A stretch of DNA of 64,000 bases, taken from positions 40,964 to 104,963 of the forward strand of contig JAHDKT010000028.1 of NCBI GenBank assembly GCA_018436725.1. Direction: 5' to 3'. Under the pieces are notes generated by a model. The model worked only from the letters and a program-made list of their open reading frames with translations, was not told where the DNA came from and ran no database searches. This document shows, piece after piece, positions 41,711 through 49,931 of the stretch (position 1 is the stretch's first letter; each line of letters starts with the position of its first letter). Origin of the DNA: Synergistaceae bacterium (lineage in GTDB: Bacteria; Synergistota; Synergistia; Synergistales; Aminobacteriaceae). The translations under genes and the position numbers were made by a program.

Positions 41711-43027
41711 ATGAAAACGATGAACGGCAGCGCGCTTCCGCCTATTGATCGCCCCTATCCCTCGAAGCTCTTCGTCGAGGTGACCACCGCATGCAATCTT
41801 CGCTGCGCGATGTGCGTCAAACAGTCCGGCCCCGGAATACCGGACGAGCACATGACCTTGGCGACGTTCCAGCGCCTCCTCCCCGCATTCGCCACTCTGG
41901 AGACGTTGTTGCTCAACGGCATCGGCGAGCCGTTGCTCCACCCCTTGCTCGAGGACTTCGTCAGGCTGGCGAAGCGGCGTCTTCCCGAGAACGCCTTCGT
42001 CGGTTTTCAGACGAACGGAACGCTTCTCACCCCGGAGCGTGCGCGCTCGCTGCTCGCCGCAGGAACGAACATAATCTGCCTCTCCGTGGATGCCGCGGAC
42101 CCGGCGCTCTTTCGGAGCATGAGAGAGGGAGGAGGGGCCGAGGACGTGAACCGGGCAGCAGCCGCTCTGAACGAGGCTCGAAAGAGCGTGGGATCGCCGG
42201 ACTTTCGCTGGGGGGCCGAACTCGTGCTCACCAGCGACACGCTGGGCGAGCTTCCTCGCGTGGTCGAGTGGGTTGGGGAGAGAGCGGGATCGTTTCTGTT
42301 GGTGACGCACCTGCTCCCTTACAGGGAGGAATCAGTGCCCGGCGTGGCCTACAACCCCAACGTGGACGAAACGCTCTCCTTCTACAGGGAGAGGAGCCGG
42401 GAGGCGAAGAGGCAGGGGATCGACCTCTCCCGCTACATCGAGGCTAAATGGCGGTTCCGTCCGGTGGAGCGCGGAGAGGAAACCGTCGCCTTCATGGAGA
42501 ATGTGATCGCCGAGATTTCCGCGCGCGGGCTGCCGCAGCACGTGCCCAATCTCGTGGCGCACGACGAGGAGCGTTATCGTCTGCTGGAGGAGCTTTTCCG
42601 CCGCTGCGGGGAATCGGCGTCGCGTCTGGGGGTGGAACTCCGCCTTCCGTCGCTCAGTCCGCGCAACAAGCGGCGGTGCGACTTCATCGAAGAGGGGAGC
42701 GCGTTCGTCGCCGCCTCCGGGACGGTGCACCCCTGCTACTTCCTGTGGCACTCCTTCACCTGCCATGCGGACGGTCGCGTTCGCCCCGTCGACGCGCTCT
42801 CCTTCGGATCGGTGAACGAAACGCGGATACTGGATATATGGAATGGTCCGGAGTTTTCCGCCTACCGAAGCGAGATAGGGCGGTACGACTTTCCGCACTG
42901 CGGCAACTGTAGCCTTGCGCCGTGCGATTACATCGAGCGGCACGATTTCGAACAGGACTGCTTGGGGAACTCTCTTACCTGCGGATCGTGCCCCTGGAGC
43001 GTCGGCGTTCTGCAGTGTCTGCGCTGA
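41711..43027 (+). CDS. Radical SAM/SPASM domain protein
   Basis: A 438-residue enzyme. The radical SAM cluster motif is TTACNLRCAMCVKQ (CxxxCxxC, about residue 30), followed by a barrel with GIGEPLLHPLLEDFV and FQTNGTLL. The C-terminal region (about 325-435) is a SPASM domain with many cysteines (VHPCYF, FPHCGNCSLAPCDY, CLGNSLTCGSCPW), which should bind auxiliary 4Fe-4S clusters. Such proteins mature peptides or other enzymes. No small precursor peptide gene is seen next to it, so the target is unknown. Start ATG 41711 follows TAGGAGGT. Confidence 0.85.
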   Translation: MKTMNGSALPPIDRPYPSKLFVEVTTACNLRCAMCVKQSGPGIPDEHMTLATFQRLLPAFATLETLLLNGIGEPLLHPLLEDFVRLAKRRLPENAFVGFQTNGTLLTPERARSLLAAGTNIICLSVDAADPALFRSMREGGGAEDVNRAAAALNEARKSVGSPDFRWGAELVLTSDTLGELPRVVEWVGERAGSFLLVTHLLPYREESVPGVAYNPNVDETLSFYRERSREAKRQGIDLSRYIEAKWRFRPVERGEETVAFMENVIAEISARGLPQHVPNLVAHDEERYRLLEELFRRCGESASRLGVELRLPSLSPRNKRRCDFIEEGSAFVAASGTVHPCYFLWHSFTCHADGRVRPVDALSFGSVNETRILDIWNGPEFSAYRSEIGRYDFPHCGNCSLAPCDYIERHDFEQDCLGNSLTCGSCPWSVGVLQCLR

Positions 43028-43034
43028 GACGGAA

Positions 43035-43418
43035 TCATTCCGGACGATCTCGTCGCGCTTCGTGGATTCTCTTTCGAACAAGCCCGACGATGCCGGAGAT
43101 CTCCGAAACGACGCTCCCGGCGAGAATAAGATACGGAATCCCCAAGATCGAAGAGGTCCATACCATCAATACAGGCCCTTGGAGAAACGCGAGAACCGGC
43201 GTGAGAAGAAAGCATACGGCCAGGACGAGATAACGAAGCCGCACCGGGCGACGACCTCGGTCTTTTCTGGCTAAGTCGGCGATTCGCAGAAACCAGAATA
43301 CGAACAAGATATCAACGGTGCTGCACATCATGTTCGTCCATACTTCAAGGGTTCCGAGAAAGCCGGGGATGCCCTCCCATCGCGCCGCCCACAAGAAAAA
43401 CCGTTCAAGAACGATCAT
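43035..43418 (-). CDS. Small membrane protein, unknown function
   Basis: A 127-residue protein with about three hydrophobic segments (around MCSTVDILFVFWFLRIA, YLVLAVCFLLTPVLAFL and LGIPYLILAGSVVSEI). I recognise no family. It begins at ATG 43418 behind AAAGAGGGGG, overlapping the end of another membrane-protein gene by 14 bases, so the two are translationally coupled. Both lie alone between a radical SAM gene and the IclR regulator. Confidence 0.6.
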   Translation of the reverse strand: MIVLERFFLWAARWEGIPGFLGTLEVWTNMMCSTVDILFVFWFLRIADLARKDRGRRPVRLRYLVLAVCFLLTPVLAFLQGPVLMVWTSSILGIPYLILAGSVVSEISGIVGLVRKRIHEARRDRPE

Positions 43419-43989
43419 GAAACACCCCCTCTTTCCGCAGGTTTCTCCAGAGCAAAAACGCGACAAGCCCCATAGCTCCCTCGAGAACAAGGTAGCACGT
43501 ATTCACGATCCGGAAGTAGAAGAGGCAGATGTACTCCCATTCCCGAAGGTTCAGTCCGCGGTGGACGGCGACGGAGAGGGCGGAGGCGAAGTACGCTCCG
43601 TAGAGAAGAAGGCAGAAAAAGGCCCAGGCGGTAAAAAACGCCATCGCCTTATCCGCGGGAAGATTTCCCTTGAGGGCGTGCAGTCGATAGAATCGCCAGG
43701 CGTACGCGATAAGACCGCCGTCGAGCAGCAGCATTACGGTACAAATAAACTGCCATACCAACGAAGGGGAATTGTTGGTATGGCAGTGCAGGCGAGGGAG
43801 CCAGCCGACGAGATCACCTGCGGCCAGCGCCGCGACGGTGAAGAAGAGGAGCGCCTGGGCCGTCGCGAACCGTGCGAGTGATTTTTTTCCACCGCCCAGA
43901 TCGTCGCAAGCCCGACGGGCGCACACGAGACACGTCTGCTGAACGAACACCCAGAAGAGCACCATGCAGTAGCTGAATGCACGATACAT
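43405..43989 (-). CDS. Membrane protein, unknown function
   Basis: A 194-residue protein with about five hydrophobic segments, for example MVLFWVFVQQTCLVCARRA, LVWQFICTVMLLLDGGLIAY and AFFTAWAFFCLLLYGAYFAS. I do not recognise the family. Several cysteines occur near the N-terminus (TCLVCARRAC), two of them spaced CxxC. It overlaps the next small membrane gene. A two-component membrane complex is possible. Confidence 0.65.
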   Translation of the reverse strand: MYRAFSYCMVLFWVFVQQTCLVCARRACDDLGGGKKSLARFATAQALLFFTVAALAAGDLVGWLPRLHCHTNNSPSLVWQFICTVMLLLDGGLIAYAWRFYRLHALKGNLPADKAMAFFTAWAFFCLLLYGAYFASALSVAVHRGLNLREWEYICLFYFRIVNTCYLVLEGAMGLVAFLLWRNLRKEGVFHDRS

Positions 43990-44149
43990 TCCCGTACCTC
44001 CGTTCGAAGAGGCTCTTCACATCATGATTGGACCTCGAACCCATTGCGTAGATATCCCTGCGCATGCTTCGAAAAACAGCGCGAAAAAACGAACTATACC
44101 GACTAAGTTAGGGTATCGATCTTCGCATGTCAATAGTCGGCGGCCGTTT

Positions 44150-44965
44150 TCAGTCGGATTGTTTCGATTGCTCGAGGATCGCCAGGTTTTTTCTTTCAGC
44201 GCCGAGTTTGAGCGATATGAGAAGGCAGCGTCGTTGCAACTGTGGAATGAGCGCGGCGATCATCTCCTTGCTGAACCGTGATATGGGACCGGAGACGGTA
44301 AGGCAGGCTACAGGCTGCATGGAGGCGTCGAAAATCGGTGCCGCCGCCGAGGAAACCCCCTCCTCCCGTTCGGCGACGCTGAGCGAATACCCTCGTTCTT
44401 TTACTTCGCTGTTTTTTTGGTATATCCGTTCTCTGTCGAGAATAGTGTTCGCGGTCAACGGCTCCACCTTCTCCAAAATCCTATCGACTTCCTCTCTTTT
44501 CATAAAAGCGAGGAAGCAGCGACCCGCCGCTCCTGCCCAGAGGGGGAAGCGATCTCCCAGTTTGGCCGAGCGTTTCAGGTTGAACGAGCTTTCTATCTGC
44601 TCGTAGCAAATCCGGATTTCTCCCTCCCGAAGGTAGAGGTTCACCGTCTCGTTGAACATGTTTTTTAGTTCTTCCATATACGGAGCGGCAATCATGCGAA
44701 GGGCGCCCGTTTTTTTCGCAATGGCGCCGAGCAGAGAGCACTTGAAGCCGAGGTGGTACCGCTTCGTCTTCGAATCTCTTTCAAGAAATCCCTCTTCTTC
44801 CAGAGCCTTTATAAGCCGTGCGGCTGTGGGGAGCGGAAGGTTCCGCTCCCGTGCGATTTCGGACAAGGTCATTGAATTTTTCGTCCAGGAAAAGGACGAA
44901 AGCACCGCCAACCCTTTCTTCAGCGCCGAGGCGCCGTCCTCTTTCCGCATCTTTTTTTCTTCCAT
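44150..44965 (-). CDS. IclR-family transcriptional regulator
   Basis: A 271-residue regulator. The N-terminal winged helix includes ALKKGLAVLSSF, LSEIARERNLPLPTAARLI and FLERDSKTKRYHLG; the C-terminal IclR effector domain includes KNMFNETVNLYLREG, PLWAGAAGRCFLAFM and EEGVSSAAAPIFD. IclR proteins bind small carboxylates. The gene is divergent from the carboxylate-catabolism cluster, which it most likely controls. Start ATG 44965 follows CGAGGAG; the open frame upstream, antisense to the lyase gene, is spurious. A near-palindrome in the shared 141-base gap is a candidate operator. Confidence 0.9.
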   Translation of the reverse strand: MEEKKMRKEDGASALKKGLAVLSSFSWTKNSMTLSEIARERNLPLPTAARLIKALEEEGFLERDSKTKRYHLGFKCSLLGAIAKKTGALRMIAAPYMEELKNMFNETVNLYLREGEIRICYEQIESSFNLKRSAKLGDRFPLWAGAAGRCFLAFMKREEVDRILEKVEPLTANTILDRERIYQKNSEVKERGYSLSVAEREEGVSSAAAPIFDASMQPVACLTVSGPISRFSKEMIAALIPQLQRRCLLISLKLGAERKNLAILEQSKQSD

Positions 44966-45000
44966 AGGGATTTCATCTCCTCGATCGGGGGCTTCACGCA

Positions 45001-45066
45001 TTGACATCTTGATTTGATCGTGTAAGATAATTATACCACAATATGAAATAAACATCCATAATGTGG
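45001..45066 (+). promoter_or_regulatory. Divergent promoter region with candidate IclR operator
   Basis: An imperfect inverted repeat CCACAATATG-N11-CATAATGTGG (45036-45066, one mismatch) lies between the IclR gene and the lyase gene. Plus-strand promoter elements are TTGACA (45001-45006) and TTGATT (45010-45015), the latter 17 bases before TATACC (45033-45038). A minus-strand TATAAT is at 45030-45035. Confidence 0.55.
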
Positions 45067-45106
45067 AAGTTTTACCCCATTCTTTGTAGTTCATGGAGGT
45101 TCTGTC

Positions 45107-45997
45107 ATGAAAAAATCCACTATTTTGCGTCAATTGTTGCAGGAACGAAAAGCGCTCCCCGCTCCGGGCGCCCATGATGTGATCTCCGCCAAGCTCATCG
45201 AGAAGGCGGGATTCAAAGCGATTCAGGTGAGCGGGTTCGGGCTTGCGGCCACCTATCTGGGGCTTCCGGACATGGCGTTCATCTCTTTTACCGAAGTTTT
45301 GAACTTCACCCGGAACATAGTGGACGCCGTGAACATTCCCGTCATGGCGGATGCGGACACGGGGTACGGAAACGCCATCAACGCTATGCGCGTGACGGAG
45401 CAGTTCATCAAGGCGGGGACGGCGGGGATGAATCTTGAGGACCAGGTCTTCCCGAAGCGCTGCGGGCATATCGAGGGGAAGACCGTCATTCCGATGGAGG
45501 AAATGATTCTCAAGATCAAAGCCTGCGCGAAGGTGCGGGACGAACTCGACGCTGATTTCATCATCAACGCCCGGACTGACGCTATAGCGGTGGCCGGAGT
45601 CGACGAGGCCATACGAAGAGGGAACGCCTATATCGAAGCGGGCGCGGACATGATTTTCGTGGAGGCGCCCAGGAGCGTAGAAGAGATCAAGAAGGCGGTG
45701 CAGGGAATCAACGGGCTCGTCAGTATCAACCTCTTCGACAATATCGAGGGCGGCAAGACTCCGCTCGTCTCCGTTGAAGAACTTGCAGCGATGGGAGTGG
45801 CGCGTGTGAGCATCCCTGTCGGCACCACTTTCGCCGCGGCCAGAGGCGTACAGAACTATCTCGAAGCGATCAAAGGCGGGCGTCTTGCTCCGGAGAGAAA
45901 AGACCTCGTGCTTGCCTTCGATGAGTTTAAAGATCTTGTCGGGGTTCCCGGTTTGCGGGAACAGGAAAAGCTCTACCTCCCGAAGTTTGTTGAATAG
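45107..45997 (+). CDS. Isocitrate lyase/PEP mutase-family lyase (methylisocitrate or dimethylmalate lyase-like)
   Basis: A 296-residue TIM-barrel enzyme. Family motifs: ALPAPGAHDVISAKL, VSGFGLAAT, VMADADTGYGNAIN (Mg-binding Asp residues), GMNLEDQVFPKRCGH with the catalytic Cys of the K-R/K-C-G-H lyase motif, and FIINARTDA. The KRCGH motif indicates a C-C lyase rather than a phosphonate mutase. Relatives cleave 2-methylisocitrate, oxaloacetate or 2,3-dimethylmalate, yielding pyruvate (or glyoxylate) plus an acid. The downstream LeuCD-like hydratase makes a dimethylmalate- or methylisocitrate-type substrate plausible. First gene of the long cluster, divergent from the IclR gene. Confidence 0.85.
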   Translation: MKKSTILRQLLQERKALPAPGAHDVISAKLIEKAGFKAIQVSGFGLAATYLGLPDMAFISFTEVLNFTRNIVDAVNIPVMADADTGYGNAINAMRVTEQFIKAGTAGMNLEDQVFPKRCGHIEGKTVIPMEEMILKIKACAKVRDELDADFIINARTDAIAVAGVDEAIRRGNAYIEAGADMIFVEAPRSVEEIKKAVQGINGLVSINLFDNIEGGKTPLVSVEELAAMGVARVSIPVGTTFAAARGVQNYLEAIKGGRLAPERKDLVLAFDEFKDLVGVPGLREQEKLYLPKFVE

Positions 45998-46058
45998 GGC
46001 TTGGTGCCGCGACGTTTTCTTCGTCGCTTTTAACGATGCCTGAAGGAGGGAGAGGAGC

Positions 46059-46949
46059 ATGACGATGGTTTTAGGATTCCTCGGTTTTGGCGAAGTCGGG
46101 TATTTTATGTCCAAAGGGTTGAAAAAGGCGGGATTTGGAAGAATCGTAGCGTTCGACAAAGCTCTGCTCGGCGAGGGCCCCGTCGCCGCGACGGTGCGCT
46201 CCAGAGCGGAGGAGGCCGGCGTCGAACTGAAAACATCCCTGGAGGACATGTTGCGTGCGTCGGACGCCGTGATTTCCGCCCTTCCCGCGAAATTCGCCCC
46301 TGCCGCGGCGGAAGAGGCTCTGCAACTCATGGCGGAGGCCGAATTCTACGTTGACGTCACTACGGCGAAGCCCGCCGAGAAGAAGCGCCTGGAGCGCCTT
46401 TTCGCCGAAAAAAATATCAAATTCGTTGATTGCGCAATGCTCGGCCCTTTGCCTATCTATGGACATTCCGTCCCCATTCTTTCCTCGGGCGCTGGAGCGC
46501 AAGAGTGGGCGCATACGATGAACCCTTTCGGTATGAAGATCGACGTCACCGAGGGAGACGCCGGAACAGCTTCCTCGATAAAGCTCGTTCGCAGCGTTTT
46601 CATGAAGGGCTTGGAAGCCCTTTTGGTGGAATCCTTCCTTTTCGCACGGAAGAGCGGAGCGGAGGATGTCGTCCTTGACTCCATCGCCGAAACGCTGAAA
46701 GTTCCGTTTCAGCAGACCGCTCAGCGTATGATCGCCGCCGATCTCGTCCATGCGGAACGCAGGGCGTTCGAGGTGGGGGAGTCTATCGAGCTGATGAACG
46801 ATCTTGGCGTAGAGCCCATCATGGCGGAAGCGATCGTAAAACGTCTTTCGAAGTCCGCCGCTTTGGGAACAAGAGAAGAGCTTGGTGGAGTTCCTCCGAA
46901 AACTCTTCGGGACGTCTATGAAATATGGTTGAAGAAGCAATATAATTAA
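46059..46949 (+). CDS. 6-phosphogluconate/hydroxyacid dehydrogenase-like NAD(P) oxidoreductase
   Basis: A 296-residue protein. The N-terminal Rossmann fold has GFLGFGEVGYFMSKGL (dinucleotide-binding GxGxxG variant) and DAVISALPAKFAPAAAEE. The C-terminal helical half (TASSIKLVRSVFMKGLEALL, with the family Lys) resembles the DUF1932 group of 6-phosphogluconate-like dehydrogenases. Relatives oxidise 3-hydroxyacids, including 2-hydroxymethylglutarate in nicotinate fermenters. Here it probably acts on a hydroxy-acid intermediate made or imported by the cluster; this is inferred. ATG 46059 follows GGGAGAGGAGC. Confidence 0.75.
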   Translation: MTMVLGFLGFGEVGYFMSKGLKKAGFGRIVAFDKALLGEGPVAATVRSRAEEAGVELKTSLEDMLRASDAVISALPAKFAPAAAEEALQLMAEAEFYVDVTTAKPAEKKRLERLFAEKNIKFVDCAMLGPLPIYGHSVPILSSGAGAQEWAHTMNPFGMKIDVTEGDAGTASSIKLVRSVFMKGLEALLVESFLFARKSGAEDVVLDSIAETLKVPFQQTAQRMIAADLVHAERRAFEVGESIELMNDLGVEPIMAEAIVKRLSKSAALGTREELGGVPPKTLRDVYEIWLKKQYN

Positions 46950-46987
46950 AAGTAAGGCGAATTGACGATGAAAGGGAGTTCTTGTAC

Positions 46988-47683
46988 ATGTCCGTAGGCT
47001 TTCGTGTATTTCTTAAACGTCTTCTTCCCCCCATGGAACTCGTAGAGCGGTTCAAGACCATACCGGCGGCGAATATCGCCGACTGCATGGGCCGCCATAA
47101 CGCCATGACCCCGCAGATTCGTCTTGTAACGAAGCCCGGGGTAGTAAATATGGTCGGCGTTGCCCTGACGGTCAAAACCCGCTGCGGCGACAACCTTATG
47201 CTTCATCAGGCTCTCGATATGGCCGGGGAAGGCGATATTTTGGTCGTTGCCAACGAACAGGGAAGAGATCGCTCGCTCCTTGGTGAAATTATGTACCGTC
47301 AGGGAGAGCGCCAGAAGATCGCCGGTTTCGTTTTCGACGCTCCCATCCGCGATCGCCTGGCTCTCTCCGGGGGCGGCGTTCCTCTCTACGCCACAGGATC
47401 GACCCCGGGAGGCCCGTACAAGGAGGGGCCGGGAGAAGTGAACGTTCCGATCTCTTGCGGCGGGGTTCATGTGACCCCGGGGGATATCGTCGTGGGCGAC
47501 GCCGACGGCGTGATCGTGATTCCGAGAATGGATGCGGCTAGAGTTTTAGAGGACGTTCTTGTATTTCAGCAGAACGACCGCAGAAAGCTCCAGGCAGCCA
47601 TCGACGGGACTGCCGACAGGAGCTGGGTGATGAAGCAGCTTGAGGCGAAGAAGTGCGAGATAGTGGACGGAACGTGCGTTTGA
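46988..47683 (+). CDS. RraA/4-hydroxy-4-methyl-2-oxoglutarate aldolase-like protein
   Basis: A 231-residue protein of the RraA superfamily. Seen: IPAANIADCMGRHNAM near the start, GVALTVKTRCGDNLMLHQAL, DAPIRDRLALS and the C-terminal HVTPGDIVVGDADGVIVIP. The class II HMG/CHA aldolases of this family carry an R-D-x2-E/D motif; here it reads RDRLA, so the final acid appears missing and aldolase activity is not assured. If active it would split a tertiary 2-oxo acid into pyruvate and a second acid. ATG 46988 is preferred over the TTG six bases earlier because of AGGGAG spacing. Confidence 0.75.
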   Translation: MSVGFRVFLKRLLPPMELVERFKTIPAANIADCMGRHNAMTPQIRLVTKPGVVNMVGVALTVKTRCGDNLMLHQALDMAGEGDILVVANEQGRDRSLLGEIMYRQGERQKIAGFVFDAPIRDRLALSGGGVPLYATGSTPGGPYKEGPGEVNVPISCGGVHVTPGDIVVGDADGVIVIPRMDAARVLEDVLVFQQNDRRKLQAAIDGTADRSWVMKQLEAKKCEIVDGTCV

Positions 47684-47792
47684 TTTCTGTTGTTTATTAA
47701 TCTCTGTGCGCGATTCGGGGCGGATATGCGAGAGCGTCCTTCCAAATTTTTTCGGAATATTTAAGTTTCCGAAAATGAAGGAGGTAGCCGAA

Positions 47793-48230
47793 ATGCAAAT
47801 TGGTATGAAGTATGCTGAGAGCCTTTTCCTGATAGTTTGCGGGGCGCTTTCGACCGTCTTTTTGGTCGTTTCCTTCGATTACAGCGATATGGCGCGAGCT
47901 GTACCCAATATATGCGCCGTCTTTGTTCTGCTCTGCGTTCTTTTTCGCTTGACCCAGATATGGAGGCGAAGCGGCGCCGAGAAAGTTGTTCTGAAAGTAC
48001 ATAAACGAGCGGGTCCTTTTATTGCGATGCTTGCTGGGTATACTGCGGGAGTATCCCTTCTGGGTCTGATGTTGGCGAGCGCCCTTTTTATTCCGATATG
48101 CATGTACTGGATGGGGCATAGAAGATTGACGCTGATCGCCATCATCACGGCGGGCTATCTTGTGTTGGTGTACCTCGTGTTTGTCGTGGGGTTCAGGATG
48201 CCATTGCCCGACAGTCTGCTCGGTTTGTAA
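47793..48230 (+). CDS. tctB: Tripartite tricarboxylate transporter, small membrane subunit TctB
   Basis: A 145-residue protein with four predicted membrane helices (around AESLFLIVCGALSTVFL, ICAVFVLLCVLF, GVSLLGLMLASALFIPI and GYLVLVYLVFVVG), the TctB layout. It has no strong motif, but its position 15 bases before a clear tctA settles the call. Start ATG 47793 follows GAAGGAGG; an open frame upstream lacks a ribosome site. Confidence 0.88.
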   Translation: MQIGMKYAESLFLIVCGALSTVFLVVSFDYSDMARAVPNICAVFVLLCVLFRLTQIWRRSGAEKVVLKVHKRAGPFIAMLAGYTAGVSLLGLMLASALFIPICMYWMGHRRLTLIAIITAGYLVLVYLVFVVGFRMPLPDSLLGL

Positions 48231-48245
48231 AGGGGGATTCCGGAC

Positions 48246-49730
48246 ATGATATTTCAAGGCTTTCTTTCGGCGATGGCGCCTTTCAATATATTCTACGCAC
48301 TCTTCGGGACGGGGCTCGGGATAGTGATGGGGGCCATCCCCGGTATAGGTTCATCCATGACGATGGCTCTTCTGCTCCCGTTCACCTTCTGGATGACTGC
48401 GGAAGGCGCGTTGATACTTCTGGGATCGGTCTATTGCGGGGCTACTTTCGGAGGTTCGATCTCCGCGATACTCCTCAATACGCCGGGAACTCCGGCATCC
48501 GCGGCGACGTCTTTCGACGGCTATCCCATGGCGCAGCAGGGAAAGGGAATGGAGGCCATAGGAATCGCCGCGATGGCTTCCTTCGTAGGAGGCACGGCAG
48601 GCCTTGTCCTTCTTTTTTTTCTCTCTCCACCCCTGGCGGAAATATCGCTGAAATTCGGACCCGCGGAGCTGTTCCTCTTAACCCTGTTCACCTTTATCAT
48701 CATTTCGGTCACGGTGTTGAAAGAGTCCGTTGTCAAAGGGCTCATAGCTCTCGGACTTGGTCTGGTTCTTTCCGGTGTGGGATATGATCCGATTTCCGGG
48801 GCCCTGCGTTTCACGTTCGGCCTGACCTACCTCGAGGACGGTGTGCAGCTTGTTCCTGCAATCATCGGTTTGTTCGCCATATCCGAAGTTTTCGCCTTCG
48901 TCGAGTCGGGGGGGACCATTTCCAATACCCTGGAAGCCAAGGGCGGTCTCTACAAGGGTTTCGGTCTGACGTTCAGATACCCGGCGACGCTCATCCGCTC
49001 CACGGTTATCGGTTCGGTCATAGGCGCGTTGCCGGGGATAGGCGTCAGCGCGGCGAATATTATCGCCTATGTAGCGGCGAAGGCGCGCTCCCGCAATCCC
49101 GATGTTTTCGGGAAAGGAACTCCGGAGGGGGTTATCGCACCGGAGGCTTCGAACAACGCCGTAACGTGTACGTCGCTGATTCCGACGCTGACGATGGGCA
49201 TTCCAGGAAGTTCTTCCGCAGCGCTCCTGATGGGCGCGCTTATGATTCATGGACTTATTCCCGGATCCGCTCTTTTTTCAACCTACGGGACGGTGACGTA
49301 TACATTTTTCTTCGGTCTGGCCTTGTCGAACCTCTTTATGCTGCTGGTCACCATGTGTACTGTCCGCTATCTGGTAAAAATAACGGTCGTCGACGTCGGT
49401 TTCCTTATCCCTATAATCGTGGGACTGTGCTTTATAGGTTCCTACGCAATGAGAAACAGCATAGGGGACGCCGTGGTCACTATGGCCTTCGGTCTGCTTG
49501 CGTTTGTTATGCGAAAACTGAAGTACCCCCTCATCTGCCTGCTTCTTCCGATAATTCTCGGCACGATGATGGAGCGAGGCTACCATCAATCGCTCATGAT
49601 TTCCGGAGGCTCTTTTTCGATCTTCTGGTCGAGTCCTATCTCGAAGTTCATTCTGGGGATAACTCTTTTCTCGCTTCTCTACCCCTTGCTCCGGAGTCTC
49701 AACGGTTGGAGGAAGAAGGGAGCCTGCTGA
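48246..49730 (+). CDS. tctA: Tripartite tricarboxylate transporter, large membrane subunit TctA
   Basis: A 494-residue protein with about eleven or twelve membrane helices. Family motifs: GTGLGIVMGAIPGIGSSMTM and a second matching repeat GSVIGALPGIGVSAANIIAY, plus GVIAPEASNNAVT and LTMGIPGSSSAALLMGAL. TctA carries the substrate across the inner membrane, driven by ion gradients. tctB is just upstream, but the binding-protein gene tctC is displaced 2 kb downstream, beyond the hydratase genes. Confidence 0.95.
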   Translation: MIFQGFLSAMAPFNIFYALFGTGLGIVMGAIPGIGSSMTMALLLPFTFWMTAEGALILLGSVYCGATFGGSISAILLNTPGTPASAATSFDGYPMAQQGKGMEAIGIAAMASFVGGTAGLVLLFFLSPPLAEISLKFGPAELFLLTLFTFIIISVTVLKESVVKGLIALGLGLVLSGVGYDPISGALRFTFGLTYLEDGVQLVPAIIGLFAISEVFAFVESGGTISNTLEAKGGLYKGFGLTFRYPATLIRSTVIGSVIGALPGIGVSAANIIAYVAAKARSRNPDVFGKGTPEGVIAPEASNNAVTCTSLIPTLTMGIPGSSSAALLMGALMIHGLIPGSALFSTYGTVTYTFFFGLALSNLFMLLVTMCTVRYLVKITVVDVGFLIPIIVGLCFIGSYAMRNSIGDAVVTMAFGLLAFVMRKLKYPLICLLLPIILGTMMERGYHQSLMISGGSFSIFWSSPISKFILGITLFSLLYPLLRSLNGWRKKGAC

Positions 49731-49744
49731 CTCAGGATGTTGGG

Positions 49745-49909
49745 ATGAGAGAATGGCGTTGCCCGCTTTCTTGCGACGAAGAAAAGGAGATTCGGAAACA
49801 TCTTGGTTTACCGCATGTTCTTGGAATTCAGAGGATCGAAGTGTGCGGCGGCTTTCGCAATCTTGGAAGGAGATATTCGTCGGAATGTTGTGCACCGGCG
49901 GTGATCTGA
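49745..49909 (+). CDS. Possible small ORF of 54 codons, unrecognised
   Basis: In the 201-base gap between tctA and the leuC-like gene an ATG at 49745 opens 54 codons rich in Cys and charged residues (MREWRCPLSCDEEKEIRKH, ending SSECCAPAVI). No strong ribosome site and no family match. The frame is also open upstream inside tctA, so it may be chance; a decayed gene remnant is another option. Confidence 0.2.
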   Translation: MREWRCPLSCDEEKEIRKHLGLPHVLGIQRIEVCGGFRNLGRRYSSECCAPAVI

Positions 49910-49931
49910 CGAGGGAAAAGGGGATTGAACT

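Noticed and set aside
44966..46330. Upstream extension of the IclR frame on the minus strand
   Set aside because: It runs antisense through the lyase gene; the IclR homology starts at 44965 with a ribosome site.
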